Below, in pieces: positions 11,434 to 11,720 of a DNA stretch of 11,720 nucleotides. A program made the position numbers and the translations under genes. Every line of letters starts with the position of its first letter. Within the stretch, counting starts at the first letter, position 1. Below the pieces are notes generated by a model that had not been told where the DNA came from, did no database searches, and was given only the letters and a program-made list of their open reading frames with translations. Location of the stretch: positions 1 to 11,720 of the forward strand of contig JAZKZZ010000043.1 of NCBI GenBank assembly GCA_045612885.1, given 5' to 3'. This DNA comes from RGIG6178 sp045612885 (lineage in GTDB: Bacteria > Bacillota_I > Bacilli_A > RFN20 > DUOF01).

Positions 11434-11720
11434 ATGTGGCCTTTTAATAGGAAAAAGAAAAAACAAGTAGAAGAAAAAGAAAACGTTGTTAAAGTTGAAC
11501 AAGTAGAAGAAGTTAAAGAAGAACCTGTTGTAGAAGTTAAAGAAAAAGAAGCTCCAGCTAAAAAGCCTGCTACTAAAAAAACTACAACTACAACTAAGAA
11601 ACCTGCTGCTAAAACAACTACAGCAAAAACAACTACAGCTAAAGCAACTGCCGCTAAAAAACCAGCTGCTAAAAAAACTGCAACTACTGCAGAAAAAAAG
11701 ACTACAACTAAAAAGACTAC
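11434..11720 (+). CDS. Lys/Ala/Thr-rich histone-H1-like protein, 3' end missing
   Basis: This is the only plus-strand gene, with 95 codons visible and the frame still open at the edge. It starts MWPFNRKKKKQ after GGAGG with 8-nt spacing. Residues 12-40 are an acidic Val/Glu/Lys stretch (EVKEEPVVEVKEKE). From about residue 41 it becomes an irregular repeat of AKKPA, KKTTTT and AAKTTTAK units, like the tails of bacterial histone-H1-like or nucleic-acid-binding proteins. The tail is built from a few codons (AAA, GCT, ACT, ACA), which is a set-up for slippage. A folded domain may follow past the window; in related bacteria such tails often front small domains of unknown function, but none can be seen here. 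The function is not assigned. Confidence 0.75.
   Translation, partial: MWPFNRKKKKQVEEKENVVKVEQVEEVKEEPVVEVKEKEAPAKKPATKKTTTTTKKPAAKTTTAKTTTAKATAAKKPAAKKTATTAEKKTTTKKT

Noticed and set aside
11502..11720. CRISPR array or DNA satellite in the repetitive right edge
   Set aside because: The repetition follows codons of a Lys/Ala/Thr-rich frame with irregular unit length, and there are no constant repeats with unique spacers.

Overview
The window is AT-rich (roughly 30% GC by eye, not counted) and has near-consensus sigma-A promoters and strong GGAGG ribosome binding sites. Its central gene order matches the Bacillus subtilis cysS to rplJ region. This points to the Bacillota/Bacilli or an allied reduced lineage (RF39- or Mollicutes-like). 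Trp is encoded by TGG and no gene has an in-frame TGA, so there is no sign of the Mycoplasma code. Lineage placement is inference.

Nearly everything is on the minus strand, so transcription runs from high to low coordinates. From 11266 downward: an RmlA-type sugar nucleotidyltransferase (10526-11266), then an MscS-type mechanosensitive channel (9624-10457) closed by a strong hairpin terminator. Next is a separate accessory unit: an orphan AAA/ABC-type ATPase (8401-9492) and a 10-TM EamA transporter (7510-8370). Its upstream region carries two copies of a 15-bp palindrome around the -10 element. A 452-bp gap follows. It holds a promoter, a ribosome binding site and a 26-codon ORF (or the front of a decayed gene), then the cysS promoter.

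The housekeeping block follows: cysS, mgtC, rlmB, a SigH-like sigma factor, rpmG, secE, nusG, a terminator, an unrecognised 205-aa gene with its own terminator, then rplK-rplA and rplJ. Compared with B. subtilis, mrnC and rae1 are absent from between cysS and sigH, and mgtC sits in the space. The unknown gene separates nusG from rplK, which usually adjoin. The ribosomal part shows layered control: a promoter and a probable L1-binding hairpin before rplK, then a promoter and an L10 leader with terminator/antiterminator before rplJ. rplJ runs off the left edge.

At the right edge a divergent plus-strand gene begins (11434 onward). It encodes a short basic N-terminus followed by a Lys/Ala/Thr/Pro-rich, histone-H1-like tail. 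A 20-bp palindrome abuts its -35 element.

The points I find most worth checking are: an L11 protein lacking the conserved proline-rich PPVG stretch of its N-terminal domain; the ATPase with a Gly in place of the Walker B catalytic Glu, behind paired palindromes; the small promoter-equipped ORF ending in the only UGA stop among the minus-strand ORFs; and the unknown gene between nusG and rplK. I did not find a clear new defence or mobile system.
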